This document shows positions 51,794 to 60,485 of a stretch of 64,000 bases of DNA, piece by piece. Below the pieces are notes generated by a model. It had not been told where the DNA came from and searched no databases. It was given only the letters and a program-made list of their open reading frames with translations. The first letter of the stretch is position 1, and each line of letters begins with the position of its first letter. Source of the DNA: an uncultured Pelagibacteraceae bacterium (GTDB lineage: Bacteria > Pseudomonadota > Alphaproteobacteria > Pelagibacterales > Pelagibacteraceae); the NCBI GenBank assembly GCA_902532525.1, contig CACAIK010000002.1, forward strand, positions 1-64,000, in the 5' to 3' direction. Both the position numbers and the translations under genes were made by a program.

Positions 51794-53095
51794 TTAGTCT
51801 CTTATAGCGTAAGCTATTACACCAGTTTCAGTTACGTCTGTACCTTTCAGTTCAGCCTCTTTACTTAATCTGATACCCATAGTGTTTTTCATAATTGCCC
51901 ATACAATGTATGATACTACAAAAACAAATGCGTTGATCGAGATTACACCGATTAACTGTGCACTAAAATTTGCGTCAGAGTTTGTTAGTGGAACAGCTAA
52001 TGTTCCCCAAACTCCAGCAAATAAGTGAGCTGGTATTGCACCAACAACATCATCAATCTTAAATGAGAATAATAGTTTTGTTCCAAACACTACTATTAAT
52101 CCACCGATTGCACCGATGAATATTGCTGCTATAGGTGCTGGCGCTAATGGTTCAGCTGTTATTGCAACTAATCCACCAATCGCACCGTTAAGCATTTGAA
52201 CTACATCAGTTTTACCATACATTAATCTAGTAATTACTGCTGCTGCTAAAACACCACCACACGCTGCTAAGTTTGTATTAATAAATATGTTTGATACAGC
52301 TACTGCATCATCGAAAGTTCCCATAGCAAGCTGTGAACCACCGTTGAAACCGAACCAACCTAACCATAAAATAAATACTCCAACTGTTACCAAAGGTATA
52401 GAAGAAGCTGCAAATGGTCTCATTGGCTTAGCTGCACCTGATTTATCAAATCTTCCTGTTCTTGCACCTAACAACATAGCACCTGCTAAAGCTGCAGCAC
52501 CACCAGTTGAGTGTACAAGAGTTGAACCAGCAAAATCAGAGAAACCTAAAGCGGCTAACCAGCCACCACCCCACTGCCATCCCATGACAATTGGATAAAT
52601 GATTCCTGATAAAATTGCTGCAAATAAGAAGAAAGGCCATAATTTAATTCTTTCTGCTAACGTACCAGATACAATTGATACTGTTGTTGCACAGAATACC
52701 ATTTGGAAATACCAATCCGAACCATCTGCATATCCTGTATCAACAGCACTTGCATCAGACCACGGTGTGAATGTTCCTATATAGCCACCTTCTGGAATTC
52801 CATATGCTAGATTATAACCAACCATCCAGAACATAATTCCAGCGATAGAAAATAATCCTATATTTTTTGCACAAATTACAGATACACTTTTTGAAGTTAC
52901 CATTCCTGATTCTAGCATCGCAAATCCGCAAGCCATAAACATGACAAGAAAACCACAAACTAAAAATAGAAATGTATTAAAAATAAATCCAACTTCTGCA
53001 GAGACTGTAGATTCGGCATAACCTACACTTGTCATGTTTAGTAAGAAAAACAAACTTACTAAAGGACCGACAAGTTTTTTTAAATGTTTAGTCAT
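51794..53095 (-). CDS. amt: Ammonium transporter Amt
   Basis: Inner-membrane ammonium channel, 433 residues, eleven helices after a signal-like N-terminus (ends near VGYAES). ACGFAMLESGMVTSKSVSVI is the family opening. The conserved pair of His is in LVHSTGGAAALAGAMLLGAR and AHLFAGVWGTLAVPL, and LGWFGFNGGSQLA matches the pore. No glnK gene is next to it, unlike many amt operons. A terminator ends it, and the HU gene lies upstream. Confidence 0.95.
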   Translation of the reverse strand: MTKHLKKLVGPLVSLFFLLNMTSVGYAESTVSAEVGFIFNTFLFLVCGFLVMFMACGFAMLESGMVTSKSVSVICAKNIGLFSIAGIMFWMVGYNLAYGIPEGGYIGTFTPWSDASAVDTGYADGSDWYFQMVFCATTVSIVSGTLAERIKLWPFFLFAAILSGIIYPIVMGWQWGGGWLAALGFSDFAGSTLVHSTGGAAALAGAMLLGARTGRFDKSGAAKPMRPFAASSIPLVTVGVFILWLGWFGFNGGSQLAMGTFDDAVAVSNIFINTNLAACGGVLAAAVITRLMYGKTDVVQMLNGAIGGLVAITAEPLAPAPIAAIFIGAIGGLIVVFGTKLLFSFKIDDVVGAIPAHLFAGVWGTLAVPLTNSDANFSAQLIGVISINAFVFVVSYIVWAIMKNTMGIRLSKEAELKGTDVTETGVIAYAIRD

Positions 53096-53192
53096 TTAAC
53101 CTCCATTGTTAAAAAGAGGTTCTTATAATTTTAAAAAAAATAAAAACTAATGATTGTTGTTAAAAATAGATATGCAGTTTTTGCATGTAGAA

Positions 53193-53236
53193 ACAGCCTT
53201 TATTCAGAATTTTACCATTCCTAATAAAGGCTGTTA
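53193..53236 (-). terminator. Hairpin downstream of HU
   Basis: Perfect 13-base arms (53193-53205 and 53224-53236: AACAGCCTTTATT / AATAAAGGCTGTT), loop of 18 bases. It follows the HU stop by nine bases on the minus strand. Only a short U-rich run follows, so it may stabilise or end the HU message. Confidence 0.7.
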
Positions 53237-53244
53237 AATGAGAT

Positions 53245-53520
53245 TTACTTGTTAAATACTTCTTTAAGTGCTTTAGCAGGTAAAAACTTTACCTTTTGAG
53301 AAGCAGCGATTTGGATTTGCTCTCCAGTTCTTGGATTACGTCCAATTCGGGCTTTTCTTTTAGCCACTTTATATGTACCAAAACCTGCAATCTTTACAGA
53401 ATCGTCGTTTTTCAACGCATCTAGTATAGTATTCGTAATAGTATCAAAAGTACGCTCTGCATCAGCTTTACTTTGATTTAACGAACCAGCTAGCTTTGCT
53501 ACTAATTGTTTTTTGTTCAT
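53245..53520 (-). CDS. hup: HU-type DNA-binding protein
   Basis: 91 residues. MNKKQLVAKLAGSLNQSKAD, the VKIAGFGTYKVAKRKAR core and GRNPRTGEQIQIAASQKVKF, the DNA-binding arm with its intercalating Pro, are all present. Bends and packs DNA as a dimer. Normal length, no extension. Monocistronic by look, with a hairpin after the stop. Confidence 0.95.
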   Translation of the reverse strand: MNKKQLVAKLAGSLNQSKADAERTFDTITNTILDALKNDDSVKIAGFGTYKVAKRKARIGRNPRTGEQIQIAASQKVKFLPAKALKEVFNK

Positions 53521-53672
53521 TTTAGCTCCGGTTTTAAAGGTTTATGAAACTATACTTAACAAAATCATTGATAATTCAAGCTTTTTTTTAGTATATATTT
53601 TTTTTTGAACAACAATATATAGTGGTAAAAAAAGTCAATAAATCCAATGTTTTTTTAGCTATTAAAAAAGCC

Positions 53673-54782
53673 TTAAAATAAGCCTAAATCTTTAAGGTCG
53701 TTAAATGTTGCGAAAAACATCAAAGATAACAACAAAAACATTCCGATTCGAAAAAAACCTTCCTGTGTTTTTTGACTTAAAGGACGACCTAATACTTTTT
53801 CAAATGCATAAAACATCAGATGTCCTCCATCTAATAAAGGTATAGGAAATAAGTTAATTAGTCCTAAACTTATAGAAATATATGCCATCATACTGACAAA
53901 AGGTATAATTCCAAATTCTGCAACTTGGCCAGAAATTTTAGCAATTCTAATTGGACCACCCAATTGAGAACTGTCCCCTGCCCCTGTAAACATTGATCCA
54001 AGATATTTAAGTGATGAAGTTGTTACAAAATAAACTTCATTAAATGATTGAAGTAAAGCTTGTGCAGGTCCAAGTTTTTTGTGTGTTATTTGATTGTTAT
54101 AAGGACTAAGTTTAATACCTACCATCCTTTTCTTTAATTTGTTTCCTAATTCATCAACGCTATCAACAAAATTTGGTTTAACTTTTAAAATTATCTCCTG
54201 GTCATATCTTGAAACTTTAAAATCGATAAATTCTGATGTTGACATTGCTATTAATTTAGAAACATCAAGAATACTCTCAACTTTTGTATTATCTATTTCA
54301 ATAATAACATCATTTTTTTGCATACCAGCAACTTCTGCTGGACTATCTTTTAATACTTCATCAATTACAGCTGGTGTAAAATCTTTACCTGCAAACATGT
54401 ATATGAAAGTAAAAATGACTAAAGCTAATATAAAATTAGCCAATGGTCCTCCAGCAACAATTAATGCTCTTTGGTAAAGAGGTTTTGTTACAAACAATTT
54501 ATGTTGGTCTTCTTTGCTATATTTTTTTAGTAGTTCCTCTTGATCTGCTTGTGAAAATACATTCCTATCTCCGAAAAATTTTACATAACCGCCTAGTGGT
54601 ATCCAACAAACTTTCCATCTTGTCCCTGATTTATCGTTCCATCCAAATAATTCTCGACCAAAACCTATCGAAAAGTCTGTTACACCAACACCATATCTTT
54701 TTGCAAAATAATAATGTCCATATTCATGAATGAAAACAACAACAACAATTAATACAATAAATGGTAATATAAAATTGAGCAT
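53673..54782 (-). CDS. rseP: Site-2 zinc metalloprotease RseP (M50)
   Basis: 369 residues, intramembrane protease that cuts anti-sigma factors or signal-peptide remnants. The zinc site is H19-E20-x-x-H23 (FIHEYGHYYFAKRYGVG), completed by the C-terminal LLDGGHLMFYAFEK. Between them is a PDZ domain (about residues 127-205, VLKDSPAEVAGMQKNDVIIE), single as in short RseP. Hydrophobic helices lie at both ends and around residue 115. No rseA or rpoE homolog is in the window. Confidence 0.93.
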   Translation of the reverse strand: MLNFILPFIVLIVVVVFIHEYGHYYFAKRYGVGVTDFSIGFGRELFGWNDKSGTRWKVCWIPLGGYVKFFGDRNVFSQADQEELLKKYSKEDQHKLFVTKPLYQRALIVAGGPLANFILALVIFTFIYMFAGKDFTPAVIDEVLKDSPAEVAGMQKNDVIIEIDNTKVESILDVSKLIAMSTSEFIDFKVSRYDQEIILKVKPNFVDSVDELGNKLKKRMVGIKLSPYNNQITHKKLGPAQALLQSFNEVYFVTTSSLKYLGSMFTGAGDSSQLGGPIRIAKISGQVAEFGIIPFVSMMAYISISLGLINLFPIPLLDGGHLMFYAFEKVLGRPLSQKTQEGFFRIGMFLLLSLMFFATFNDLKDLGLF

Positions 54783-54823
54783 TTATTAAATTATACAATA
54801 ATTAGGTTTTTAATAAACATCAA

Positions 54824-56254
54824 TTATTTCAATTTCCATGCAATTATTGGTGATAAAGTTGCCGCAATAAATGAACAAAACAAAAGAGATTGAGAAATAT
54901 ACGATGGCGCTAAATCCATTGGCAAAATTATGCCAAATAGTATTGATTTAGAAAAATCAGGACTTGGAAAAAATAATAGTCCTGCAATTAATCCTATTAA
55001 TATAGAAACATAAGCATTTTTTTCATCATAAGATTTTGAATAAAAAGTATAAAAAACACTTAGAACAGCCGAACAACAAAATAAATCTGCTATTAAGAAT
55101 AAATAAAGAATACTAAATCCTTTTGATGCAACAAAAAAAGCTATGACCGAAAGAAAAATAACAAATTGTTTTGAGATATTTAAATGATTATTTTTTAAAT
55201 TTAATACTTTATCTACATCTACTATTACCAAACTTGAAATAGCATTTATTAAAGTATCAATACTGCTTATTGTTAAAGAGATAGCTAAAATTATTACAAT
55301 GACTGAAAATATTATTAAATTTTCTTTTAACAAAATTGAGAAAAAAGCAAGATCAGGTATTACATTAGTATCTTGAGAGACAGCTACTAAACCACTAAAT
55401 CCCATAAAAAAGACTATTGGTATTATTATTAAAAACGAAAATATTAAACTTTTTTTTAAAACTTCGTAATTTTTTGCAGCATAAACTCTCTGCCAATTAC
55501 CTTGATGAAAAAGATTAGTTGCAGCAACAGCTATAAAGAAAGTTAAACCGGCAGTATAATTTGGAAGATAACTAAAACTTAACAAATGCGGATTATTATT
55601 TTTAATAATTTCAAAGTTAAATTCGTTTGTTTCAATTGAGGTAATAAAAATTAAACTGATTATTAAAAGTGCTGTAAATACAAAAAATTGAATGTTATCT
55701 GTGATTAAAGATGCTCTTAACCCACCATATAATGTGTAAAGTAACGAACATGATATTACAATTAAAGAGGTAATCCACAATTCAGTACCAGATATGTAAT
55801 TAATTAAAAAAGCTACAGCAGTAACTTCAGCAATTAAAAAGATCGTCATATAAAAAATGGAAAAAACTAAAATAAGTTTATAAAGATTTGGTCCAAACCT
55901 TAGTCTTATTATTTCAATAATACTTTTGCCTTGCGGATAACTAGTTCTAAATTTTTTACCAAGATAAATTAAAATAAAGAGTGGAAATGCAGTTCCTAGT
56001 GAATAACCAATCACTGCACCAATTCCTCCCCATGTTGCTGCTGATGCGGGTCCAAATAAAATCCATGCACCAAGTGCTGAAGCAACAAGACTTGTTGTTA
56101 AAGATAAAGATCCAATCGAACGGTTTGCAACTAAATAATTATTAAGTCCTTGAAATTTTTTTGAAAAATAAATTCCAACAAAAACAAATATTAAAGATAT
56201 TAAAGTAATTAATATTATTGCTGATGATTGATTGATTATATTTAAGTTATTCAT
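54824..56254 (-). CDS. thiV: Sodium:solute symporter, probable thiamin-pyrimidine (HMP) transporter ThiV
   Basis: 476 residues, about thirteen helices, SSS family (IGSLSLTTSLVASALGAWIL, TLYGGLRASLITDNIQFFVF, LAISLTISSIDTLINAISSL). A TPP riboswitch ends a few bases before its start, so the cargo is very likely thiamin or a precursor. In SAR11 a symporter in exactly this setting has been proposed as the HMP carrier and named thiV; I follow that. Biochemical proof for this protein is not visible here. Confidence 0.85.
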   Translation of the reverse strand: MNNLNIINQSSAIILITLISLIFVFVGIYFSKKFQGLNNYLVANRSIGSLSLTTSLVASALGAWILFGPASAATWGGIGAVIGYSLGTAFPLFILIYLGKKFRTSYPQGKSIIEIIRLRFGPNLYKLILVFSIFYMTIFLIAEVTAVAFLINYISGTELWITSLIVISCSLLYTLYGGLRASLITDNIQFFVFTALLIISLIFITSIETNEFNFEIIKNNNPHLLSFSYLPNYTAGLTFFIAVAATNLFHQGNWQRVYAAKNYEVLKKSLIFSFLIIIPIVFFMGFSGLVAVSQDTNVIPDLAFFSILLKENLIIFSVIVIILAISLTISSIDTLINAISSLVIVDVDKVLNLKNNHLNISKQFVIFLSVIAFFVASKGFSILYLFLIADLFCCSAVLSVFYTFYSKSYDEKNAYVSILIGLIAGLLFFPSPDFSKSILFGIILPMDLAPSYISQSLLFCSFIAATLSPIIAWKLK

Positions 56255-56257
56255 TTT

Positions 56258-56318
56258 CCCTTTCTGAATTACCGGACAGGTTCTAAGGGTATTTCTCAGC
56301 CTTTTGGCACCCCATTTA
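56258..56318 (-). promoter_or_regulatory. TPP riboswitch (THI box) controlling thiV
   Basis: Minus-strand elements in order: GGGGTGCC (56313-56306), a four-base loop, GGCTGAGA with the invariant CTGAGA (56299-56294), TACCC, GAACCTG (56283-56277), CCGG and TAATTCAG, then AAAGGG, which is also the ribosome binding site. P3 is reduced to GCC/GGC. No terminator stem precedes the ATG, so control of translation is likely. Confidence 0.92.
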
Positions 56319-56334
56319 CAACTTATTTCAAAGA

Positions 56335-57078
56335 TTAAATGAAATCAATTATTAACTTAGCGCTACTAACAAGAATTAAAGTGTAAATGATATTATAAAA
56401 TAAATTTTCCTCAATTATTTTAAGTAATTTGTAACCTATAAAAATTCCAATAAGCGCTAGGGGAAAGAGAGTAACTGATTGATATAAAGTATCAAAATTC
56501 ATCATAGATAAATAAACATACAGAGGAAGCTTAATTAGATTAACACAACTAAAAAAAATAATTCTTGTGCCAACATAAATTTCTTTTTTCATTCTTAGTG
56601 GAAGCAAATAAAGACTTGTTGGAGTTCCTCCCGCATGAACACAAAAACTTGAAAAACCAGCAATGGATGAACAAATAGCCCCTTTAAAAAAGTTTTTTTT
56701 TGCCGGTATAGTTTTTTCTTTTTTAAATAAAAAATAATGACCAGAAAATAAAAAACCCATTATTCCAACTATTAACTTAAGCAAATCCTCAGAAAAATAA
56801 GTAAATGTAAATGAGCCAATTATTATTCCAATAGCTGCAAATGGAACTATTAATTTAAGTGTCCCAAAATCAAACTCTCTTCTAAATCTATAAACTGCAA
56901 TAATGTCTGAAAAAATTAATATTGGTAAAATAATTGCAAGTGCTTGATTTAATGGCATTACTACTGTCATTAATGGAACTGAAATTAATGATATTGATCC
57001 ACCTAAACCTGATTTAGCAATTCCATATAATACGATAGCTGGAACAACGCTAACAAAGAATAATAAATTTATCTCCAT
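56335..57078 (-). CDS. TauE/SafE family membrane protein
   Basis: 247 residues with seven or eight helices. Opening YGIAKSGLGGSISLISVPLM and later GFSSFCVHAGGTPTSLYLLP are the paired motifs of the family. It is shorter than the copy at 37151 and the cargo is unknown. It lies just before the TPP riboswitch, whose start is about 17 bases after its stop. It may be linked with thiV transcriptionally, but a thiamin role cannot be claimed. Confidence 0.82.
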   Translation of the reverse strand: MEINLLFFVSVVPAIVLYGIAKSGLGGSISLISVPLMTVVMPLNQALAIILPILIFSDIIAVYRFRREFDFGTLKLIVPFAAIGIIIGSFTFTYFSEDLLKLIVGIMGFLFSGHYFLFKKEKTIPAKKNFFKGAICSSIAGFSSFCVHAGGTPTSLYLLPLRMKKEIYVGTRIIFFSCVNLIKLPLYVYLSMMNFDTLYQSVTLFPLALIGIFIGYKLLKIIEENLFYNIIYTLILVSSAKLIIDFI

Positions 57079-57084
57079 TATAAA

Positions 57085-57249
57085 TTAGAAATATAGTAAT
57101 AAAGATAAAACCACTAATATTAAAACTAATATGATAACGGCTATGTAATTGAGTTTAATTTTAAATTTGCTTAATAAAAATTCATTAATTTTTTCCCAGA
57201 AAATAATAATTAAAATTAATAGTACTGCTGGAAGAATAAATTTAATCAT
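57085..57249 (-). CDS. Small two-helix membrane protein A
   Basis: 54 residues: MIKFILPAVLLILIIIFWEK, a basic linker (LSKFKIKLN) and a second helix YIAVIILVLILVVLSLLL. I start it at the ATG at 57249; a longer frame to 57309 runs into the preceding small gene. Between the second two-helix gene and the TauE-like gene. No family recognised. Confidence 0.55.
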   Translation of the reverse strand: MIKFILPAVLLILIIIFWEKINEFLLSKFKIKLNYIAVIILVLILVVLSLLLYF

Positions 57250-57257
57250 AAATCTAT

Positions 57258-57425
57258 TTACATCAAAAAATACATCAATCCAAATATAACAAGTATAATT
57301 ATTATCCAAATTGAAAAATTAGAAATCAATTGTTTAATATTTGAGTTTGATCTTAGAAAATTAGGTAGAACTAATATTAAGACTAATATTAAAAATATTG
57401 CAGGAATTATCTGGTCAACAGTCAA
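57258..57425 (-). CDS. Small two-helix membrane protein B
   Basis: 55 residues from TTG at 57425, one base after the ABC permease stop: it opens TVDQIIPAIFLILVLILVLP, then a Ser/Asn-rich linker NFLRSNSNIKQLISN and a helix FSIWIIIILVIFGLMYFLM. The layout resembles that of the next small gene and the membrane anchor seen before some clan AA aspartyl proteases, but no protease domain follows. TTG start makes it less certain. Confidence 0.45.
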   Translation of the reverse strand: MTVDQIIPAIFLILVLILVLPNFLRSNSNIKQLISNFSIWIIIILVIFGLMYFLM

Positions 57426-57426
57426 A

Positions 57427-58194
57427 TTAATTTTTTATATTATAACCTTTTTTAAGTATAATTGAGACAAGAGTTACACATACAATTAAAAATATAAACA
57501 TTGTTGAAATACTTATCCAAATATCAAAATCAGAAACTCCATAAAATGCAAACCTCAGCCCATTAATTAAATATACAACAGGATTAAAATAAGTGACTGT
57601 TTGCCAGAAACTTGGGAGCATATCTAGCGAATACAAACTTCCACCTAAGAATACCATTGGTGTTATGACAATTGTTGGTATTATAGACATTTGCTCGAAA
57701 TTTTTACTAAGAAGTCCAATTAAAAACCCAAACAAAGCAAAAGTAAAAGCAACTAGAATTAATAAGAAAATCATTAGTAAAGGAAACTTTACATTTACTT
57801 CTGCAAAGAAAAGTGAAGTGCAGAAAATTACTGCAGCAACAATTAAGGTTTTAGTTGCACCTGCACCAACATAAGCAATTACAATTTCTACAGTAGAAAT
57901 TGGAGCTGCTAAAATTTCATAAATTGTTCCATTAAATTTAGGAAAAAAAATTCCAAAAGAAGTGTTACTGATAGATTGCGTTAATAATGTTAACATCAAT
58001 AATCCTGGAACTATGTAAGAGCCATAACTAATGCCATCAATTTTTTGTACATAATCCCCAATGACTGAGCCAAATACTATAAAGTATAATGAAGTAGATA
58101 AAACTGGAGAAAGAAGAGATTGTATTAATGTTCTTCTAAATCGATCCATTTCATGAAAATAAATTGCTCTTAATGCGTAAAAATTAATCCTCAT
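57427..58194 (-). CDS. ABC-2 type transporter permease (YadH-like)
   Basis: 255 residues with six helices. RAIYFHEMDRFRRTLIQSLL is the usual cytoplasmic start. LYFIVFGSVIGDYVQKIDGI, then PGLLMLTLLTQSISNTSFGI and the ABC-2 signature region FLGGSLYSLDMLPSFWQTVT follow. It pairs with the ATPase at 58184 (11-base overlap) to make an exporter half-pair. Cargo unknown. Confidence 0.87.
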   Translation of the reverse strand: MRINFYALRAIYFHEMDRFRRTLIQSLLSPVLSTSLYFIVFGSVIGDYVQKIDGISYGSYIVPGLLMLTLLTQSISNTSFGIFFPKFNGTIYEILAAPISTVEIVIAYVGAGATKTLIVAAVIFCTSLFFAEVNVKFPLLMIFLLILVAFTFALFGFLIGLLSKNFEQMSIIPTIVITPMVFLGGSLYSLDMLPSFWQTVTYFNPVVYLINGLRFAFYGVSDFDIWISISTMFIFLIVCVTLVSIILKKGYNIKN

Positions 58195-59119
58195 TATTTT
58201 CCTTTACCAATGTCACAAAAATCTTTTCAAGATTATTTTGCTCTGTTTTTAAATCTCTCATCCTCAAACCTGCATTTTTTAAATCTTGAAGCATCTTTGT
58301 AATGCCTGTTCTTTCAGCATGTAAGTTATAGTTGTAAATTAATGAATAATTATCATTAGAGATTGATAGATTATATTCATCAAGTTCTGAAGGAATTTTT
58401 TCGACTTTATCCTGCAACTCAATAGTTAATTTTTTATGACCCATTTTTTTTAATAAATCTATTTTATTATCAACAACAATAATTTCTCCTTGATTAATTA
58501 CAGCAACTCGGTCTGCGATTGCCTCTGCTTCTTCAATATAGTGTGTTGTTAAAATTATGGTTACTCCAGTTTTTCTTAATCCCTCTACAACTTTCCACAT
58601 ATCTTTTCTCAATTCTACATCTACGCCTGCCGTTGGTTCATCAAGAAATAATATCGAAGGTTCATGAGATAATGCTTTTGCTATCATTACACGTCTTTTC
58701 ATTCCTCCTGAAAGCTGATTTAACCTTAAATCTTTTTTATCCCATAAACTAAAATCTTTTAGAACTTTTTCTATATGTTGGGGGTTTGGCTTTTTTCCAT
58801 ATAAGCCTCTTGAATATGAAACATTGTTAAAAACCGTTTCAAATTGTTCTAGTGAAATTTCTTGGGGGACCAGTCCTATTCTTGATCTTGTTTCTCTATA
58901 ATCTTTTATAATATCAAAACCATCTACTGTAATTACTCCAGAAGTTGGTTTAACTATACCACATACAATACTTATCAGTGTAGTTTTGCCAGCTCCATTT
59001 GGTCCAAGCATAGCAATAATTTCTCCTTGCTTTATATTTAGATTAACAGTTTTTAAAGCGTTAAATCCATTGTCGTATACCTTTGAAAGGCCATCAATTG
59101 TTATTAAATCTTTAGTCAT
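58184..59119 (-). CDS. ABC transporter ATP-binding protein (YadG-like)
   Basis: 311 residues. Walker A GPNGAGKTTLIS (about 39-50), signature LSGGMKRRVMIAKALSHEPS, Walker B ILFLDEPTAGVD, and the switch His in LTTHYIEEAEAIAD. The C-terminal 90 residues are the extra domain of exporters of this class (RMRDLKTEQNNLEKIFVTLV). It works with the permease that it overlaps. Cargo cannot be told. Confidence 0.92.
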   Translation of the reverse strand: MTKDLITIDGLSKVYDNGFNALKTVNLNIKQGEIIAMLGPNGAGKTTLISIVCGIVKPTSGVITVDGFDIIKDYRETRSRIGLVPQEISLEQFETVFNNVSYSRGLYGKKPNPQHIEKVLKDFSLWDKKDLRLNQLSGGMKRRVMIAKALSHEPSILFLDEPTAGVDVELRKDMWKVVEGLRKTGVTIILTTHYIEEAEAIADRVAVINQGEIIVVDNKIDLLKKMGHKKLTIELQDKVEKIPSELDEYNLSISNDNYSLIYNYNLHAERTGITKMLQDLKNAGLRMRDLKTEQNNLEKIFVTLVKENNED

Positions 59120-59152
59120 TATCTGAGGTCTTAATTTGATATAGAGATGTTT

Positions 59153-59596
59153 TTAGTGACAAGCAATATTATATTTTTTTAATCTCCAGTAATTGTAAGG
59201 CCATGGAGTTAAAAATCCAACTAAAAGCATTATTGGTACTACCCACCAATTTAAAATAGCTCCACCTGTTAAAATTACATCTGTGAGGTTCATGGCTATT
59301 TCCATACTGACCATTGATATAAAGCTCATACCAAGTGCAGTCTTTAATGCTTTGGAAAAATCAAGTTTTTGTCTTAGTAAAATTATAGTTTCTAAAATAA
59401 TACTTGTAATCAAACCATTTATAATTGCTAATGTCATGATAGCTAAAACAGGCCAGGGAATTCCTGTTATCTGAAAATACAATATAGTTCCAAAGTCACC
59501 AATTGCACAGCCTAGTAAACACCAAGCGGTATTTTTTGCGCTTCTTTTCCAAGTATGTTTGCATGACCAATTAAAATTAATTGCTTCTGAACTCAT
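59153..59596 (-). CDS. DUF4396 membrane protein
   Basis: 147 residues with four helices. The opening SCKHTWKRSAKNTAWCLLGC then AIGDFGTILYFQ is the DUF4396 signature. The last helix ends with WPYNYWRLKKYNIACH. Two or more Cys and His in the N-terminal part may bind metal, as copper resistance clusters sometimes contain this domain, but no function is set. Overlaps the cytochrome c gene by four bases. Confidence 0.82.
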   Translation of the reverse strand: MSSEAINFNWSCKHTWKRSAKNTAWCLLGCAIGDFGTILYFQITGIPWPVLAIMTLAIINGLITSIILETIILLRQKLDFSKALKTALGMSFISMVSMEIAMNLTDVILTGGAILNWWVVPIMLLVGFLTPWPYNYWRLKKYNIACH

Positions 59597-60021
59597 TGTT
59601 TGCTCATTTCTAAATGATATTCATAAATATCATCTTTCCAATAAGATTTAATGTACGAAAGAATGTTATCAATACCTTCATCACTTATTTTATCACCAAA
59701 ACCCATCATCTTGCCTTCATAATTTTTTATCAATTTAGCAAATCCATACTTTATCATTCTATGTAGTAACTCATCTGTATGATGCCAAGTATGACCAGTT
59801 CCATTTAAAGGCGGTGCTTTTCTATGCCCATCTTCATCTAAACCTTGCCAATTTGTAGCTCCAGCTAAATTTGCTTGGTGACAAGAAACACAATATTGAT
59901 TGTATAATATCTTGCCATTTTTAATTGCTTCTAATGAATCTCTAGTTATGGGGTAGTGCGAATGAGAGAAAGCAGTATCTGCATAAAATAAAACAATAAA
60001 AATAAAAAAATACTTTTTCAT
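59593..60021 (-). CDS. Monohaem cytochrome c (class I)
   Basis: 142 residues with a signal peptide (to about AFSHS). The haem motif is CVSCH in NQYCVSCHQANLAG and the distal Met is in EGKMMGFGDKISDEGI. APPLNGTGHTWHHTDELLHR is the region between them. It works in the periplasm as an electron carrier. Its ATG overlaps the stop of the upstream cytochrome at 60021. Confidence 0.88.
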   Translation of the reverse strand: MKKYFFIFIVLFYADTAFSHSHYPITRDSLEAIKNGKILYNQYCVSCHQANLAGATNWQGLDEDGHRKAPPLNGTGHTWHHTDELLHRMIKYGFAKLIKNYEGKMMGFGDKISDEGIDNILSYIKSYWKDDIYEYHLEMSKQ

Positions 60022-60485
60022 TAGTGTGGAGCCCTATATCTGCTATGACAAGCTTTACAGCTCGACCACATATATTGTTTCAAAGCTGCTCTAAAATCAT
60101 CTTGGTCTTCGATAATTGAAGCTAGCTTTATCATTTGATCAGATGATTTTTTCATTAGAGCATTAAATTCATCTTTTTCTTCCCAAATAATTGGTAAAGC
60201 CTCTGTTCCGTATCCCTCTTTTGTATTTTCTGGAAATAAATTTAGTAATTCTAAATAATTATCACTCATTCTAATCATCAGTTTTTTTGAGTCCTCAATT
60301 TCAACTTCGTTAAGTAAAATACTAATTCTTTTTGCTAGTTTATAATTTTGACTGAATAAAGACTTTCTTTTCTTTATAATGTCTTTTGCGCTTTCTTCTG
60401 ATAAAACATTAGAATTAAATGAAAAAGAAAGTGCTACAATAAACATTATTTTGAAAATATTATTTATTTTTATAAAATAGCTCAT
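60021..60485 (-). CDS. Cytochrome c' type (class II) protein
   Basis: 154 residues. The C-terminal haem motif is CKACH in MWSSCKACHSRYRAPH, in the class II position near the end. The rest is a four-helix bundle: KRKSLFSQNYKLAKRISILL, then LMIRMSDNYLELLNLFPENT and the last two helices. I start it at the ATG at 60485 so that the signal is MSYFIKINNIFKIMFIVALS. A longer frame to 60542 is unlikely. Start codon shares bases with the divergent cytochrome b561. Confidence 0.82.
   Translation of the reverse strand: MSYFIKINNIFKIMFIVALSFSFNSNVLSEESAKDIIKKRKSLFSQNYKLAKRISILLNEVEIEDSKKLMIRMSDNYLELLNLFPENTKEGYGTEALPIIWEEKDEFNALMKKSSDQMIKLASIIEDQDDFRAALKQYMWSSCKACHSRYRAPH

Noticed and set aside
52287..52598. 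Plus-strand frame of 103 codons inside amt
   Set aside because: Antisense of well-conserved Amt helices; no ribosome binding site and no recognisable domain.
53640..53672. Terminator after rseP
   Set aside because: The AAGCC/AGGCTT-like repeats there are not complementary in hairpin orientation.
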